A DNA stretch of 64,000 bases from Siphonodentalium dalli (GCA_032622095.1 CP136065.1:243349474-243413473); one strand, 5' to 3'. Counted from the first letter of the stretch, positions 10,211 to 26,310 are shown. Made by a program: numbers and translations. The notes: generated by a model not told the origin, from the letters alone.

Positions 10211-13200
10211 ATGGATGATTCCTCATGTATCTATCTATATATGCAAGGATGATTCCTCATGTATCTATCTATATATGCAAGGATGATTCCTCGTGTATCT
10301 ATTTATATATGCAGGGATGATTCCTCGTGTATCTATCTATATATGCAAGGATGATTCCTCATGTATCTATTTATATATGCAAGCATGATTCCTCATGTAT
10401 CTATCTATATATGCAGGGATGATTCCTCATGTATGTATCTATATATGCAAGGATGATTCCTCATGTATCTATCTATATATGCAAGGATGATTCCTCATGT
10501 ATCTATCTATATATGCAAGGATGATTCCTCATGTATCTATCTATATATGCAGGGATGATTCCTCATGTATCTATCTATATATGCAGGGATGATTCCTCAT
10601 GTATCTATCTATATATGCAGGGATGATTCCTCATGTATCTATTTATATATGCAAGGATGATTCCTCATGTATCTATCTATATATGCAAGGATGATTCCTC
10701 ATGTATCTATCTATATATGCAGGGATGATTCCTCATGTATCTATCTATATATCCAAGGATGATTCCTCATGTATCTATCTATATATGCAGGGATGATTCC
10801 TCATGCATCTATCTATATATGCAAGGATGATTCCTCATGCATCTATCTATATATGCGTGGATGATTCCTCATGTATCTATCTATATATGCAAGGATGATT
10901 CCTCATGTATCTATCTATATATGCAGGGATGATTCCTCATGTATCTATCTATATATGCAGGGATGATTCCTCATGTATCTATCTATATATGCAAGGATGA
11001 TTCCTCATGTATCTATATATATATGCAAGGATGATTCCTCATGTATCTATCTATATATGCAAGGATGATTCCTCATGTATCTATCTATATATGCAGGGAT
11101 GATCCCTCGTGTATCTATCTATATATGTAGGGATGATTCCTCATGTATCTATCTATATATGCAAGGATGATTCCTCATGTATATATCTATATATGCAGGG
11201 ATGATTCCTCGTGTATCTATCTATATATGCGTGGATGATTCCTCATGTATCTATCTATATATGCAAGGATGATTCCTCATGTATCTATCTATATATGCAG
11301 GGATGATTCCTCATGTATCTATCTATATATGCAGGGATGATTCCTCATGTATCTATCTATATATGCAGGGATGATTCCTCATGTATCTATCTATATATGC
11401 AGGGATGATTCCTCATGTATCTATCTATATATGCAAGGATGATTCCTCATGTATCTATATATATATGCAAGGATGATTCCTCATGTATCTATCTATATAT
11501 GCAAGGATGATTCCTCATGTATCTATCTATATATGCAGGGATGATTCCTCATGTATCTATCTATATATGCAAGGATGATTCCTCATGTATCTATCTATAT
11601 ATGCAAGGATGATTCCTCATGTATCTATCTATATATGCAGGGATGATTCCTCGTGTATCTATCTATATATGCAGGGATGATTCCTCATGTATCCATCTAT
11701 ATATGCAAGGATGATTCCTCATGTATCTATCTATATATGCAGGGATGATTCCTCATGTATCTATCTATATATGCAAGGATGATTCCTCATGTATCTATCT
11801 ATATATGCAGGGATGATTCCTCGTGTATCTATCTATATATGCAGGGATGATTCCTCATGTATCTATCTATATATGCAGGGATGATTCCTCATGTATCTAT
11901 CTATATATGCAAGGATGATTCCTCATGTATCTATCTATATATGCAGGAATGATTCCTCATGTATCTATCTATATATGCAAGGATGATTCCTCATGTATCT
12001 ATCTATATATGCAGGAATGATTCCTCGTGTATCTATCTATATATGCAAGGATGATTCCTCATGTATCTATCTATATATGCAGGGATGATTCCTCATGTAT
12101 CTATCTATATATGCAAGGATGATTCCTCATGTATCTATCTATATATGCAAGGATGATTCCTCATGTATCTATCTATATATGCAAGGATGATTCCTCATGT
12201 ATCTATCTATATATGCAGGGATGATTCCTCATGTATCTATTTATATATGAAGGGATGATTCCTCATGTATCTATCTATATATGCAAGGATGATTCCTCAT
12301 GTATCTATCTATATATGCAAGGATGATTCCTCATGTATCTATCTATATATGCAGGGATGATTCCTTATGTATATATCTATATATGCAAGGATGATTCCTC
12401 ATGTATCTATCTATTTATGAAGGGATGATTCCTTATGTATATATCTATATATCCATGGATGATTCCTCATGTATCTATCTATATATGCAGGGATGATTCC
12501 TCATGTATCTATCTATATATGCAGGGATGATTCCTCATGTATCTATTTATATATGCAAGGATGATTCCTCATGTATCTATCTATATATGCAGGGATGATT
12601 CCTCATGTATCTATTTATATATGAAGGGATGATTCCTCATGTATCTATTTATATATGAAGGGATGATTCCTCATGTATCTATTTATATATGCAAGGATGA
12701 TTCCTCATGTATCTATCTATATATGCAAGGATGATTCCTCATGTATCTATCTATATATGAAGGGATGATTCCTTATGTATATATCTATATATCCATGGAT
12801 GATTCCTCATGTATCTATCTATATATGCAGGGATGATTCCTCATGTATCTATTTATATATGAAGGGATGATTCCTCATGTATCTATCTATATATGCAAGG
12901 ATGATTCCTCATGTATCTATCTATATATGCAAGGGTGATTCCTCATGTATCTATCTATAGATGCATGGATGATTCCTCATACATATATCTATACATGCAA
13001 GGATGATTCCTAATGTATCTATCTATATATGCAGGGATGATTCCTCATGTATCTATCTATATATGCAAGGATGATTCCTCATGTATCTATTTATATATGA
13101 AGGGATGATTCCTCATGTATCTATCTATATATGCAAGGATGATTCCTCATGTATCTATCTATATATGCAAGGATGATTCCTCATGTATCTATCTATATAT

Positions 13201-16200
13201 GCAGGGATGATTCCGCATGTATCTATTTATATATGCAGGGATGATTCCTCATGTATATATCTATATATGCAGGGATGATTCCTCATGTATCTATTTATAT
13301 ATGCAAGGATGATTCCTCATGTATCTATCTATATATGCAGGATGATTCCTCATGTATATATTTATATATGCAAGGATGATTCCTCATGTATCTATCTATA
13401 TATGCAGGGATGATTCCTCATGTATCTATTTATATATGCAGGGATGATTCCTCATGTATCTATCTATATATGCAGGGATGATTCCTCATGTATCTATTTA
13501 TATATGCAGGGATGATTCCTCATGTATCTATCTATATATGCAGGGATGATTCCTCATGTATCTATTTATATATGCAAGGATGATTCCTCATGTATCTATC
13601 TATATATGAAGGGATGATTCCTCATGTATCTATTTATATATGCAAGGATGATTCCTCATGTATCTATCTATATATGCAAGGATGATTCCTCATGTATCTA
13701 TTTATATATGCAGGGATGATTCCTCATGTATCTATCTATATATGCAGGGATGATTCCTCATGTATCTATTTATATATGCAGGGATGATTCCTCATGTATC
13801 TATCTATATATGCAGGGATGATTCCTCATGTATCTATCTATATATGCAGGGATGATTCCTCATGTATCTATCTATATATGCAGGGATGATTCCTCATGTA
13901 TCTATCTATATATGCAGGGATGATTCCTCATGTATCTATTTATATATGCAAGGATGATTCCTCATGTATCTAGCTATATATGCAGGGATGATTCCTCATG
14001 TATCTATCTATATATGCAGGGATGATTCCTCATGTATCTATCTATATATGCAAGGATGATTCCTCATGTATCTATCTATATATGCAGGGATGATTCCTCA
14101 TGTATCTATTTATATATGCAGGGATGATTCCTCATGTATCTATCTATATATGCAGGGATGATTCCTCATGTATCTATTTATATATGCAGGGATGATTCCT
14201 CATGTATCTATCTATATATGCAGGGATGATTCCTCATGTATCTATTTATATATGCAAGGATGATTCCTCATGTATCTATCTATATATGCAGGGATGATTC
14301 CTCATGTATCTATTTATATATGCAAGGATGATTCCTCATGTATCTATCTATATATGCAAGGATGATTCCTCATGTATCTATTTATATATGCAGGGATGAT
14401 TCCTCATGTATCTATCTATATATGCAGGGATGATTCCTCATGTATCTATTTATATATGCAGGGATGATTCCTCATGTATCTATCTATATATGCAGGGATG
14501 ATTCCTCATGTATCTATCTATATATGCAGGGATGATTCCTCATGTATCTATCTATATATGCAGGGATGATTCCTCATGTATCTATCTATATATGCAGGGA
14601 TGATTCCTCATGTATCTATCTATATATGCAGGGATGATTCCTCATGTATCTATCTATATATGCAGGGATGATTCCTCATGTATCTATCTATATATGCAGG
14701 GATGATTCCTCATGTATCTATTTATATATGCAGGGATGATTCCTCATGTATCTATCTATATATGCAGGGATGATTCCTCATGTATCTATTTATATATGCA
14801 GGGATGATTCCTCATGTATCTATCTATATATGCAGGGATGATTCCTCATGTATCTATCTATATATGCAGGGATGATTACTCATGTATCTACCTATATATG
14901 CAGGGATGATTCCTCATGTATCTATCTATATATGCAGGGATGATTCCTCATGTATCTATTTATATATGCAAGGATGATTCCTCATGTGTCTATCTATATA
15001 TGCAGGGATGATTCCTCATGTATCTATTTATATATGCAAGGATGATTCCTCATGTATCTATCTGTATATGAAGGGATGATTCCTCATGTATCTATTTATA
15101 TATGCAAGGATGATTCCTCATGTATCTATCTATATATGCAAGGATGATTCCTCATGTATCTATTTATATATGCAGGGATGATTCCTCATGTATCTATCTA
15201 TATATGCAAGGATGATTCCTCATGTATCTATTTATATATGCAGGGATGATTCCTCATGTATCTATCTATATATGCAGGGATGATTCCTCATGTATCTATC
15301 TATATATGCAGGGATGATTCCTCATGTATCTATCTATATATGCAGGGATGATTCCTCATGTATCTATCTATATATGCAGGGATGATTCCTCATGTATCTA
15401 TTTATATATGCAAGGATGATTCCTCATGTATCTAGCTATATATGCAGGGATGATTCCTCATGTATCTATCTATATATGCAGGGATGATTCCTCATGTATC
15501 TATCTATATATGCAAGGATGATTCCTCATGTATCTATCTATATATGCAGGGATGATTCCTCATGTATCTATTTATATATGCAGGGATGATTCCTCATGTA
15601 TCTATCTATATATGCAGGGATGATTCCTCATGTATCTATTTATATATGCAGGGATGATTCCTCATGTATCTATCTATATATGCAGGGATGATTCCTCATG
15701 TATCTATTTATATATGCAAGGATGATTCCTCATGTATCTATCTATATATGCAGGGATGATTCCTCATGTATCTATTTATATATGCAAGGATGATTCCTCA
15801 TGTATCTATCTATATATGCAAGGATGATTCCTCATGTATCTAGTTATATATGCAGGGATGATTCCTCATGTATCTATCTATATATGCAGGGATGATTCCT
15901 CATGTATCTATTTATATATGCAGGGATGATTCCTCATGTATCTATCTATATATGCAGGGATGATTCCTCATGTATCTATCTATATATGCAGGGATGATTC
16001 CTCATGTATCTATCTATATATGCAGGGATGATTCCTCATGTATCTATCTATATATGCAGGGATGATTCCTCATGTATCTATCTATATATGCAGGGATGAT
16101 TCCTCATGTATCTATCTATATATGCAGGGATGATTCCTCATGTATCTATCTATATATGCAGGGATGATTCCTCATGTATCTATTTATATATGCAGGGATG

Positions 16201-19200
16201 ATTCCTCATGTATCTATTTATATATGCAAGGATGATTCCTCATGTATCTATTTATATATGCAGGGATGATTCCTCATGTATCTATCTATATATGCAGGGA
16301 TGATTCCGCATGTATCTATATATGCAAGGATGATTCCTGATGTATCTATCTATATATGCAGGGATGATTCCTCATGTATCTATTTATATATGCAAGGATG
16401 ATTCCTCATGTATCAATCTATATATGCAAGGATGATTCCGCATGTATCTATCTATATATGCAAGGATGATTCCTCATGTATCTATCTGTATATGCAGGGA
16501 TGATTCCTCATGTATCTATCTATATATGCAAGGATGATTCCTCATGTATCTATTTATATATGCAAGGATGATTCCTCATGTATCTATTTATATATGCAAG
16601 GATGATTCCTCATGTATCTATCTATATATGCAGGGATGATTCCTCATGTATCTATCTATATATGCAGGGATGATTCCTCATGTATCTATTTATATATGCA
16701 GGGATGATTCTTCATGTATCTATTTATATATGCAAGGATGATTCCTCATGTATCTATCTATATATGCAGGGATGATTCCTCATGTATCTATCTATATATG
16801 CAGGGATGATTCCTCATGTATCTATCTATATATGCAGGGATGATTCCTCATGTATCTATCTATATATGCAGGGATGATTCCTCATGTATCTATTTATATA
16901 TGCAGGGATGATTCCTCATGTATCTATCTATATATGCAGGGATGATTCCTCATGTATCTATTTATATATGCAGGGATGATTCCTCATGTATCTATCTATA
17001 TATGCAGGGATGATTCCTCATGTATCTATTTATATATGCAAGGATGATTCCTCATGTATCTATCTATATATGCAGGGATGATTCCTCATGTATCTATTTA
17101 TATATGCAAGGATGATTCCTCATGTATCTATCTATATATGCAAGGATGATTCCTCATGTATCTATTTATATATGCAGGGATGATTCCTCATGTATCTATC
17201 TATATATGCAGGGATGATTCCTCATGTATCTATTTATATATGCAGGGATGATTCCTCATGTATCTATCTATATATGCAGGGATGATTCCTCATGTATCTA
17301 TCTATATATGCAGGGATGATTCCTCATGTATCTATCTATATATGCAGGGATGATTCCTCATGTATCTATCTATATATGCAGGGATGATTCCTCATGTATC
17401 TATCTATATATGCAGGGATGATTCCTCATGTATCTATCTATATATGCAGGGATGATTCCTCATGTATCTATCTATATATGCAGGGATGATTCCTCATGTA
17501 TCTATTTATATATGCAGGGATGATTCCTCATGTATCTATTTATATATGCAAGGATGATTCCTCATGTATCTATTTATATATGCAGGGATGATTCCTCATG
17601 TATCTATCTATATATGCAGGGATGATTCCGCATGTATCTATATATGCAAGGATGATTCCTCATGTATCTATCTATATATGCAGGGATGATTCCTCATGTA
17701 TCTATCTATATATGCAGGGATGATTCCTCATGTATCTATTTATATATGCAAGGATGATTCCTCATGTATCTATCTATATATGAAAGGATGATTCCTCGTG
17801 TATCTATCTATATATGCAAGGATGATTCCTGATGTATATATCTATATATGCAGGGATGATTCCTCATGTATCTATTTATATATGCAAGGATGATTCCTCA
17901 TGTATCAATCTATATATGCAAGGATGATTCCGCATGTATCTATCTATATATGCAAGGATGATTCCTCATGTATCTATCTGTATATGCAGGGATGATTCCT
18001 CATGTATCTATCTATATATGCAAGGATGATTCCTCATGTATCTATTTATATATGCAAGGATGATTCCTCATGTATCTATTTATATATGCAAGGATGATTC
18101 CTCATGTATCTATCTATATATGCAGGGATGATTCCTCATGTATCTATCTATATATGCAGGGATGATTCCTCATGTATCTATTTATATATGCAGGGATGAT
18201 TCTTCATGTATCTATTTATATATGCAAGGATGATTCCTCATGTATCTATCTATATATGCAGGGATGATTCCTCATGTATCTATCTATATATGCAGGGATG
18301 ATTCCTCATGTATCTATCTATATATGCAGGGATGATTCCTCATGTATCTATCTATATATGCAGGGATGATTCCTCATGTATCTATCTATATATGCAGGGA
18401 TGATTCCTCATGTATCTATCTATATATGCAGGGATGATTCCTCATGTATCTATCTATATATGCAGGGATTATTCCTCATGTATCTATCTATATATGCAGG
18501 GATGATTCCCCATGTATCTATCTATATATGCAGGGATGATTCCTCATGTATCTATTTATATATGCAGGGATGATTCCTCATGTATCTATCTATATATGCA
18601 GGGATGATTCCTCATGTATCTATCTATATATGCAGGGATGATTCCTCATGAATCTATTTATATATGCAGGGATGATTCCTCATGTATCTATTTATATATG
18701 CAGGGATGATTCCTCATGTATCTATTTATATATGCAGGGATGATTCCTCATGTATATATCTATATATGCAGGGATGATTCCTCATGTATCTATCTATATA
18801 TGCAGGGATGATTCCTCATGTATCTATCTATATATGCAGGGATGATTCCTCATGTATCTATCTATATATGCAGGGATGATTCCTCATGTATCTATTTATA
18901 TATGCAAGGATGATTCCTCATGTATCTATCTATATATGCAGGGATGATTCCTCATGTATCTATTTATATATGCAAGGATGATTCCTCATGTATCTATCTA
19001 TATATGCAAGGATGATTCCTCATGTATCTATTTATATATGCAGGGATGATTCCTCATGTATCTATCTATATATGCAGGGATGATTCCTCATGTATCTATT
19101 TATATATGCAAGGATGATTCCTCATGTATCTAGCTATATATGCAGGGATGATTCCTCATGTATCTATCTATATATGCAGGGATGATTCCTCATGTATCTA

Positions 19201-22200
19201 TCTATATATGCAAGGATGATTCCTCATGTATCTATCTATATATGCAGGGATGATTCCTCATGTATCTATTTATATATGCAGGGATGATTCCTCATGTATC
19301 TATCTATATATGCAGGGATGATTCCTCATGTATCTATTTATATATGCAGGGATGATTCCTCATGTATCTATCTATATATACAGGGATGATTCCTCATGTA
19401 TCTATTTATATATGCAAGGATGATTCCTCATGTATCTATCTATATATGCAGGGATGATTCCTCATGTATCTATTTATATATGCAAGGATGATTCCTCATG
19501 TATCTATCTATATATGCAAGGATGATTCCTCATGTATCTATTTATATATGCAGGGATGATTCCTCATGTATCTATCTATATATGCAGGGATGATTCCTCA
19601 TGTATCTATTTATATATGCAGGGATGATTCCTCATGTATCTATCTATATATGCAGGGATGATTCCTCATGTATCTATCTATATATGCAGGGATGATTCCT
19701 CATGTATCTATCTATATATGCAGGGATGATTCCTCATGTATCTATCTATATATGCAGGGATGATTCCTCATGTATCTATCTATATATGCAGGGATGATTC
19801 CTCATGTATCTATCTATATATGCAGGGATGATTCCTCATGTATCTATCTATATATGCAGGGATGATTCCTCATGTATCTATTTATATATGCAGGGATGAT
19901 TCCTCATGTATCTATCTATATATGCAGGGATGATTCCTCATGTATCTATTTATATATGCAGGGATGATTCCTCATGTATCTATCTATATATGCAGGGATG
20001 ATTCCTCATGTATCTATCTATATATGCAGGGATGATTCCTCATGTATCTATCTATATATGCAGGGATGATTCCTCATGTATCTATCTATATATGCAGGGA
20101 TGATTCCTCATGTATCTATTTATATATGCAAGGATGATTCCTCATGTGTCTATCTATATATGCAGGGATGATTCCTCATGTATCTATTTATATATGCAAG
20201 GATGATTCCTCATGTATCTATCTGTATATGAAGGGATGATTCCTCATGTATCTATTTATATATGCAAGGATGATTCCTCATGTATCTATCTATATATGCA
20301 AGGATGATTCCTCATGTATCTATTTATATATGCAGGGATGATTCCTCATGTATCTATCTATATATGCAAGGATGATTCCTCATGTATCTATTTATATATG
20401 CAGGGATGATTCCTCATGTATCTATCTATATATGCAGGGATGATTCCTCATGTATCTATCTATATATGCAGGGATGATTCCTCATGTATCTATCTATATA
20501 TGCAGGGATGATTCCTCATGTATCTATCTATATATGCAGGGATGATTCCTCATGTATCTATTTATATATGCAAGGATGATTCCTCATGTATCTAGCTATA
20601 TATGCAGGGATGATTCCTCATGTATCTATCTATATATGCAGGGATGATTCCTCATGTATCTATCTATATATGCAAGGATGATTCCTCATGTATCTATCTA
20701 TATATGCAGGGATGATTCCTCATGTATCTATTTATATATGCAGGGATGATTCCTCATGTATCTATCTATATATGCAGGGATGATTCCTCATGTATCTATT
20801 TATATATGCAGGGATGATTCCTCATGTATCTATCTATATATGCAGGGATGATTCCTCATGTATCTATTTATATATGCAAGGATGATTCCTCATGTATCTA
20901 TCTATATATGCAGGGATGATTCCTCATGTATCTATTTATATATGCAAGGATGATTCCTCATGTATCTATCTATATATGCAAGGATGATTCCTCATGTATC
21001 TATTTATATATGCAGGGATGATTCCTCATGTATCTATCTATATATGCAGGGATGATTCCTCATGTATCTATTTATATATGCAGGGATGATTCCTCATGTA
21101 TCTATCTATATATGCAGGGATGATTCCTCATGTATCTATCTATATATGCAGGGATGATTCCTCATGTATCTATCTATATATGCAGGGATGATTCCTCATG
21201 TATCTATCTATATATGCAGGGATGATTCCTCATGTATCTATCTATATATGCAGGGATGATTCCTCATGTATCTATCTATATATGCAGGGATGATTCCTCA
21301 TGTATCTATCTATATATGCAGGGATGATTCCTCATGTATCTATTTATATATGCAGGGATGATTCCTCATGTATCTATTTATATATGCAAGGATGATTCCT
21401 CATGTATCTATTTATATATGCAGGGATGATTCCTCATGTATCTATCTATATATGCAGGGATGATTCCGCATGTATCTATATATGCAAGGATGATTCCTCA
21501 TGTATCTATCTATATATGCAGGGATGATTCCTCATGTATCTATCTATATATGCAGGGATGATTCCTCATGTATCTATTTATATATGCAAGGATGATTCCT
21601 CATGTATCTATCTATATATGAAAGGATGATTCCTCGTGTATCTATCTATATATGCAAGGATGATTCCTGATGTATCTATCTATATATGCAGGGATGATTC
21701 CTCATGTATCTATTTATATATGCAAGGATGATTCCTCATGTATCAATCTATATATGCAAGGATGATTCCGCATGTATCTATCTATATATGCAAGGATGAT
21801 TCCTCATGTATCTATCTGTATATGCAGGGATGATTCCTCATGTATCTATCTATATATGCAAGGATGATTCCTCATGTATCTATTTATATATGCAAGGATG
21901 ATTCCTCATGTATCTATTTATATATGCAAGGATGATTCCTCATGTATCTATCTATATATGCAGGGATGATTCCTCATGTATCTATCTATATATGCAGGGA
22001 TGATTCCTCATGTATCTATTTATATATGCAGGGATGATTCTTCATGTATCTATTTATATATGCAAGGATGATTCCTCATGTATCTATCTATATATGCAGG
22101 GATGATTCCTCATGTATCTATCTATATATGCAGGGATGATTCCTCATGTATCTATCTATATATGCAGGGATGATTCCTCATGTATCTATCTATATATGCA

Positions 22201-24175
22201 GGGATGATTCCTCATGTATCTATCTATATATGCAGGGATGATTCCTCATGTATCTATCTATATATGCAGGGATGATTCCTCATGTATCTATCTATATATG
22301 CAGGGATTATTCCTCATGTATCTATCTATATATGCAGGGATGATTCCCCATGTATCTATCTATATATGCAGGGATGATTCCTCATGTATCTATTTATATA
22401 TGCAGGGATGATTCCTCATGTATCTATCTATATATGCAGGGATGATTCCTCATGTATCTATCTATATATGCAGGGATGATTCCTCATGAATCTATTTATA
22501 TATGCAGGGATGATTCCTCATGTATCTATTTATATATGCAGGGATGATTCCTCATGTATCTATTTATATATGCAGGGATGATTCCTCATGTATATATCTA
22601 TATATGCAGGGATGATTCCTCATGTATCTATCTATATATGCAGGGATGATTCCTCATGTATCTATCTATATATGCAGGGATGATTCCTCATGTATCTATC
22701 TATATATGCAGGGATGATTCCTCATGTATCTATTTATATATGCAAGGATGATTCCTCATGTATCTATCTATATATGCAGGGATGATTCCTCATGTATCTA
22801 TCTATATATGCAGGGATGATTCCTCATGTATCTATTTATATATGCAAGGATGATTCCTCATGTATCTATCTATATATGCAGGGATGATTCCTCATGTATC
22901 TATCTATATATGCAGGGATGATTCCTCATGTATCTATCTATATATGCAGGGATGATTCCTCATATATCTATTTATATATGCAAGGATGATTCCTCATGTA
23001 TCTATCTATATATGCAGGGATGATTCCTCGTGTATCTATTTATATATGCAGGGATGATTCCTCATGTATCTATCTATATATGCAGGGATGATTCCTCATG
23101 TATCTATCTATATATGCAGGGATGATTCCTCATGTATCTATTTATATATGCAAGGATGATTCCTCATGTATCTATCTATATATGCAGGGATGATTCCTCA
23201 TGTATCTATCTATATATGCAGGGATGATTCCTCATGTATCTATTTATATATGCAAGGATGATTCCTCATGTATCTATCTATATATGCAGGAATGATTCCT
23301 CATGTATCTATCTATATATGCAGGGATGATTCCTCATGTATCTATCTATATATGCAGGGATGATTCCTCATGTATCTATCTATATATGCAGGGATGATTC
23401 CTCATGTATCTATTTATATATGCAAGGATGATTCCTCATGTATCTATCTATATATGCAGGGATGATTCCTCATGTATCTATCTATATATGCAGGGATGAT
23501 TCCTCATGTATCTATCTATATATGCAGGGATGATTCCTCATGTATCTATCTATATATGCAGGGATGATTCCTCATGTATCTATCTATATATGCAGGGATG
23601 ATTCCTCATGTATCTATTTATATATGCAAGGATGATTCCTCATGTATCTATCTATATATGCAGGGATGATTCCTCATGTATCTATCTATATATGCAGGGA
23701 TGGTTCCTCATGTATCTATTTATATATGCAGGGTTGATTCCTCATGTATCTATTTATATATGCAAGGATTATTCCTCATGTATCTATCTATATATGCAGG
23801 GATGATTCCTCATGTATCTATTTATATATGCAAGGATGATTCCTCATGTATCTATCTATATATGCAGGGATGATTCCTCATGTATCTATCTATATATGCA
23901 GGGATGATTCCTCATGTATCTATTTATATATGCAAGGATGATTCCTCATGTATCTATCTATATATGCAGGGATGATTCCTCATGTATCTATCTATATATG
24001 CAAGGATGATTCCTCATGTATCTATCTATATATTCAGGGATGATTCCTCACGTATCTATCTATATATGCAGGGATGATTCCTCATGTATCTATCTATATA
24101 TGCAGGGATGATTCCTCATGTATCTATTTATATATGCAGGGATGATTCCTCATGTATCTATCTATTCATGCATGG
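10211..24175. repeat. 34-bp satellite, about 410 copies, 14 kb
   Basis: The unit is GATGATTCCTCATGTATC followed by TATCTATATATGCAGG. The main variants are CTATC/CTATT and GCAGG/GCAAG. Because 34 is not a multiple of three, the three frames cycle, so the few 65-codon open frames are artefacts. Rare markers (TAGCTATATA, 30-bp units lacking one CTAT, GATTCCCC) show multi-kilobase internal duplications. The left third (to about 13.3 kb) has more GCAAGG and GTGTATC variants and more decay (near 12.95 kb) than the right part, which is more homogeneous. The array lies wholly within intron 2. Confidence 0.97.
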
Positions 24176-25796
24176 ATTATGCGTTAATAAAACTGTTGGT
24201 TAGAGTGGAAAATCCACATGACGGTCATTAGTTCACCTTCAGGTTTCCTCTCTTTGTCGATAAGACTTTTATAAACCGATGAGTCATTCTGGTTTATAGT
24301 TGGATCTCTAATAACACACATCAATAGTTTCTGATAGAAGGGTCCGATGGGAGTACAGTTGATGACAATCAGGTAATGGATCATGAATTTGTTATTAACT
24401 AATGGGCAATAATTATTAATAGTCCAACACGCTACCTGATGAAGCAATGTCGTACCATTTTATGTGTTAAGGTAGGTCAATAGTGGATGATTTATATTCT
24501 CTCCAGTTATTGTTATTTACCTACACACTGGTTCTGATGTAGATCGGTTGATTTCAAGCCGGATTTAACAATTCAATGTATATACTGAAACTGGATTTTT
24601 ATAAGAATAATTATGAGGCCCTTAAATATAGCCCAGATTGTTTGATACACTCGTCTGGTATGACCCCAATTATTTCTCGCGCTGAATTATAAAGCCAGAT
24701 TCTTCATCCCGATTTAACCCTTCCATTACTGGAGCTTCCTGAAATATTGCGATAACCTTATGCCAATGTATTTTAATATAAAGTTTATGAAAATAACTAA
24801 TTTGGTCAATATTTAGTCTAGGTAAACTACAGAACCACATAAATACATAATGTAACGTATATATATGACTCTTGGCAGACTGGTCAAGATTATTCACTAC
24901 TATATTATGGACAGCACAACGGAATGGTCCTCATTACTTATGGTATGCGAATGTGAACAATCATACTTTTGATTCTCGTGCCACATACATGTATGTGCTT
25001 TCAATTGCTGCGAAAACGTCATTGGTCATTGGGCTATAATATATACTGTTTTCGGGTATACGTGTATAGAGAGAGAACATAACGGTGTGCTGTTTTGTGA
25101 TTTCGGATTACAGGGCGAATATGGCAATAGTATAATTTATTGCCAAGTCATAAATTAACATGAAACAGGCAAAACAAAGAACATAATTATATACATAATA
25201 TACAGAAGGAATAGTTGCGTTCCCATCACGCGCATCATCACAACACATGCATGAATGCGTCAGCTGTTATATACTGTTATATACATATAATATTTATAAA
25301 TGTATGCATACATCGCACTGATGTCAGCCCCTCAACTCAGTGAGTAGAGTGGAGAATATACGTTCTCCCTAATCAGCGACAGTACTATAGTATACGTGAC
25401 ATGTTTGTATTGTCCCACACATCAGTGTCGCTTTAACAATGACACCTCTGAAATCGCACAAACAATAAAACCTTTTTGTGATAGTGTGTGGAAGCCTGTA
25501 CATAAGTAACATCGTATTCAGATAACAGAAACACATAACTAACAAGAAAACCATAGTCAGAAATGGTAACGCCACCAAGATCGTATTATTAGCCATAAAT
25601 ATAAATAATAATACAATTATTCTATAAACTAGCTTTCAAATTTTATGCGGGAAATTTGCGTACTTCCATATTTCAAGTTTTCCCGTTTCTCGTGGCATAC
25701 ATTACTTTCATCAAACTGTCTTCTTTATTACACAAGCTGATAGGCCCGACTTCACCCGGGCTGTTTCCCATCTGCTTTCCGGTGAAAGGTGCGATT
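24176..25796. other. Intron 2, unassigned; contains 73-bp repeat copy 2
   Basis: AT-rich sequence. The only identified element is the second copy of the 73-bp dispersed repeat at 25543-25615, on the same strand as copy 1 at 4398. Confidence 0.55.
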
Positions 25797-26310
25797 TGAC
25801 CTTCAATTGACTATTTCGAAAGTCAAGGTCAGGTCAGGGTCATGATTTGTCCAGTCCAAAACACCCCCACCCGTAGAAAACTACCCATAGGTATCAAATT
25901 TCGTCGAAATCCGTCCGTTTTACCCAACTTGACCTTTAATTAACAATTTTGAAGGTCAAGGTAAGGTCAGAGTCATGATTTGACCCGTCCAAAACACCCC
26001 CCCCCCCCCCCCGACAAAAGTACCCATAGGTATCAAATTTCGTCGAAATCTATCCGTTTTATCCGAGTTGACCTTTGATTGGCCATATTGAAGGTCAAGG
26101 TCAGGCCGAGGTCACGATTTGACCCGTTCAAAACTCTCCTCGGACCAAAGTATCCCTAGGTATCAAATTTCGCCGAAATTTGTCCGTTTTACCCAAATTG
26201 ACCTTGCATTGACAGTTTTAATGGTCAAGGTCAGGTCGGGGTCACGATTTGACCCGTTCAAAACACTTCCCGGACACAAATACCCATAAGTATCAAATTA
26301 CGTTGAATTC
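25797..26310. repeat. Degenerate tandem repeat, about 130-140-bp unit, 4 copies
   Basis: The block TGACCTT..ATTGA, then AAGGTCAAGGTCAGG, GATTTGACCCGT, AAAACAC, ACCCATAGGTATCAAATT and CGTTTTACCC recurs from about 25799, 25930, 26070 and 26200. A 16-base C run (25997-26012) lies in the second unit. The style resembles repeats common in molluscs. Confidence 0.85.

Noticed and set aside
18376..23873. Repeated 65-codon open frames (M-Y-L-S-I-Y...) in the 34-bp array
   Set aside because: They are frame-cycling translations of the 34-bp satellite that occur only where chance variants remove stops. No start or splice context supports them.
10211..24175. CRISPR-like appearance of regularly spaced 34-bp repeats
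   Set aside because: There are no unique spacers between repeats and no cas-type genes. The context is a eukaryotic intron.
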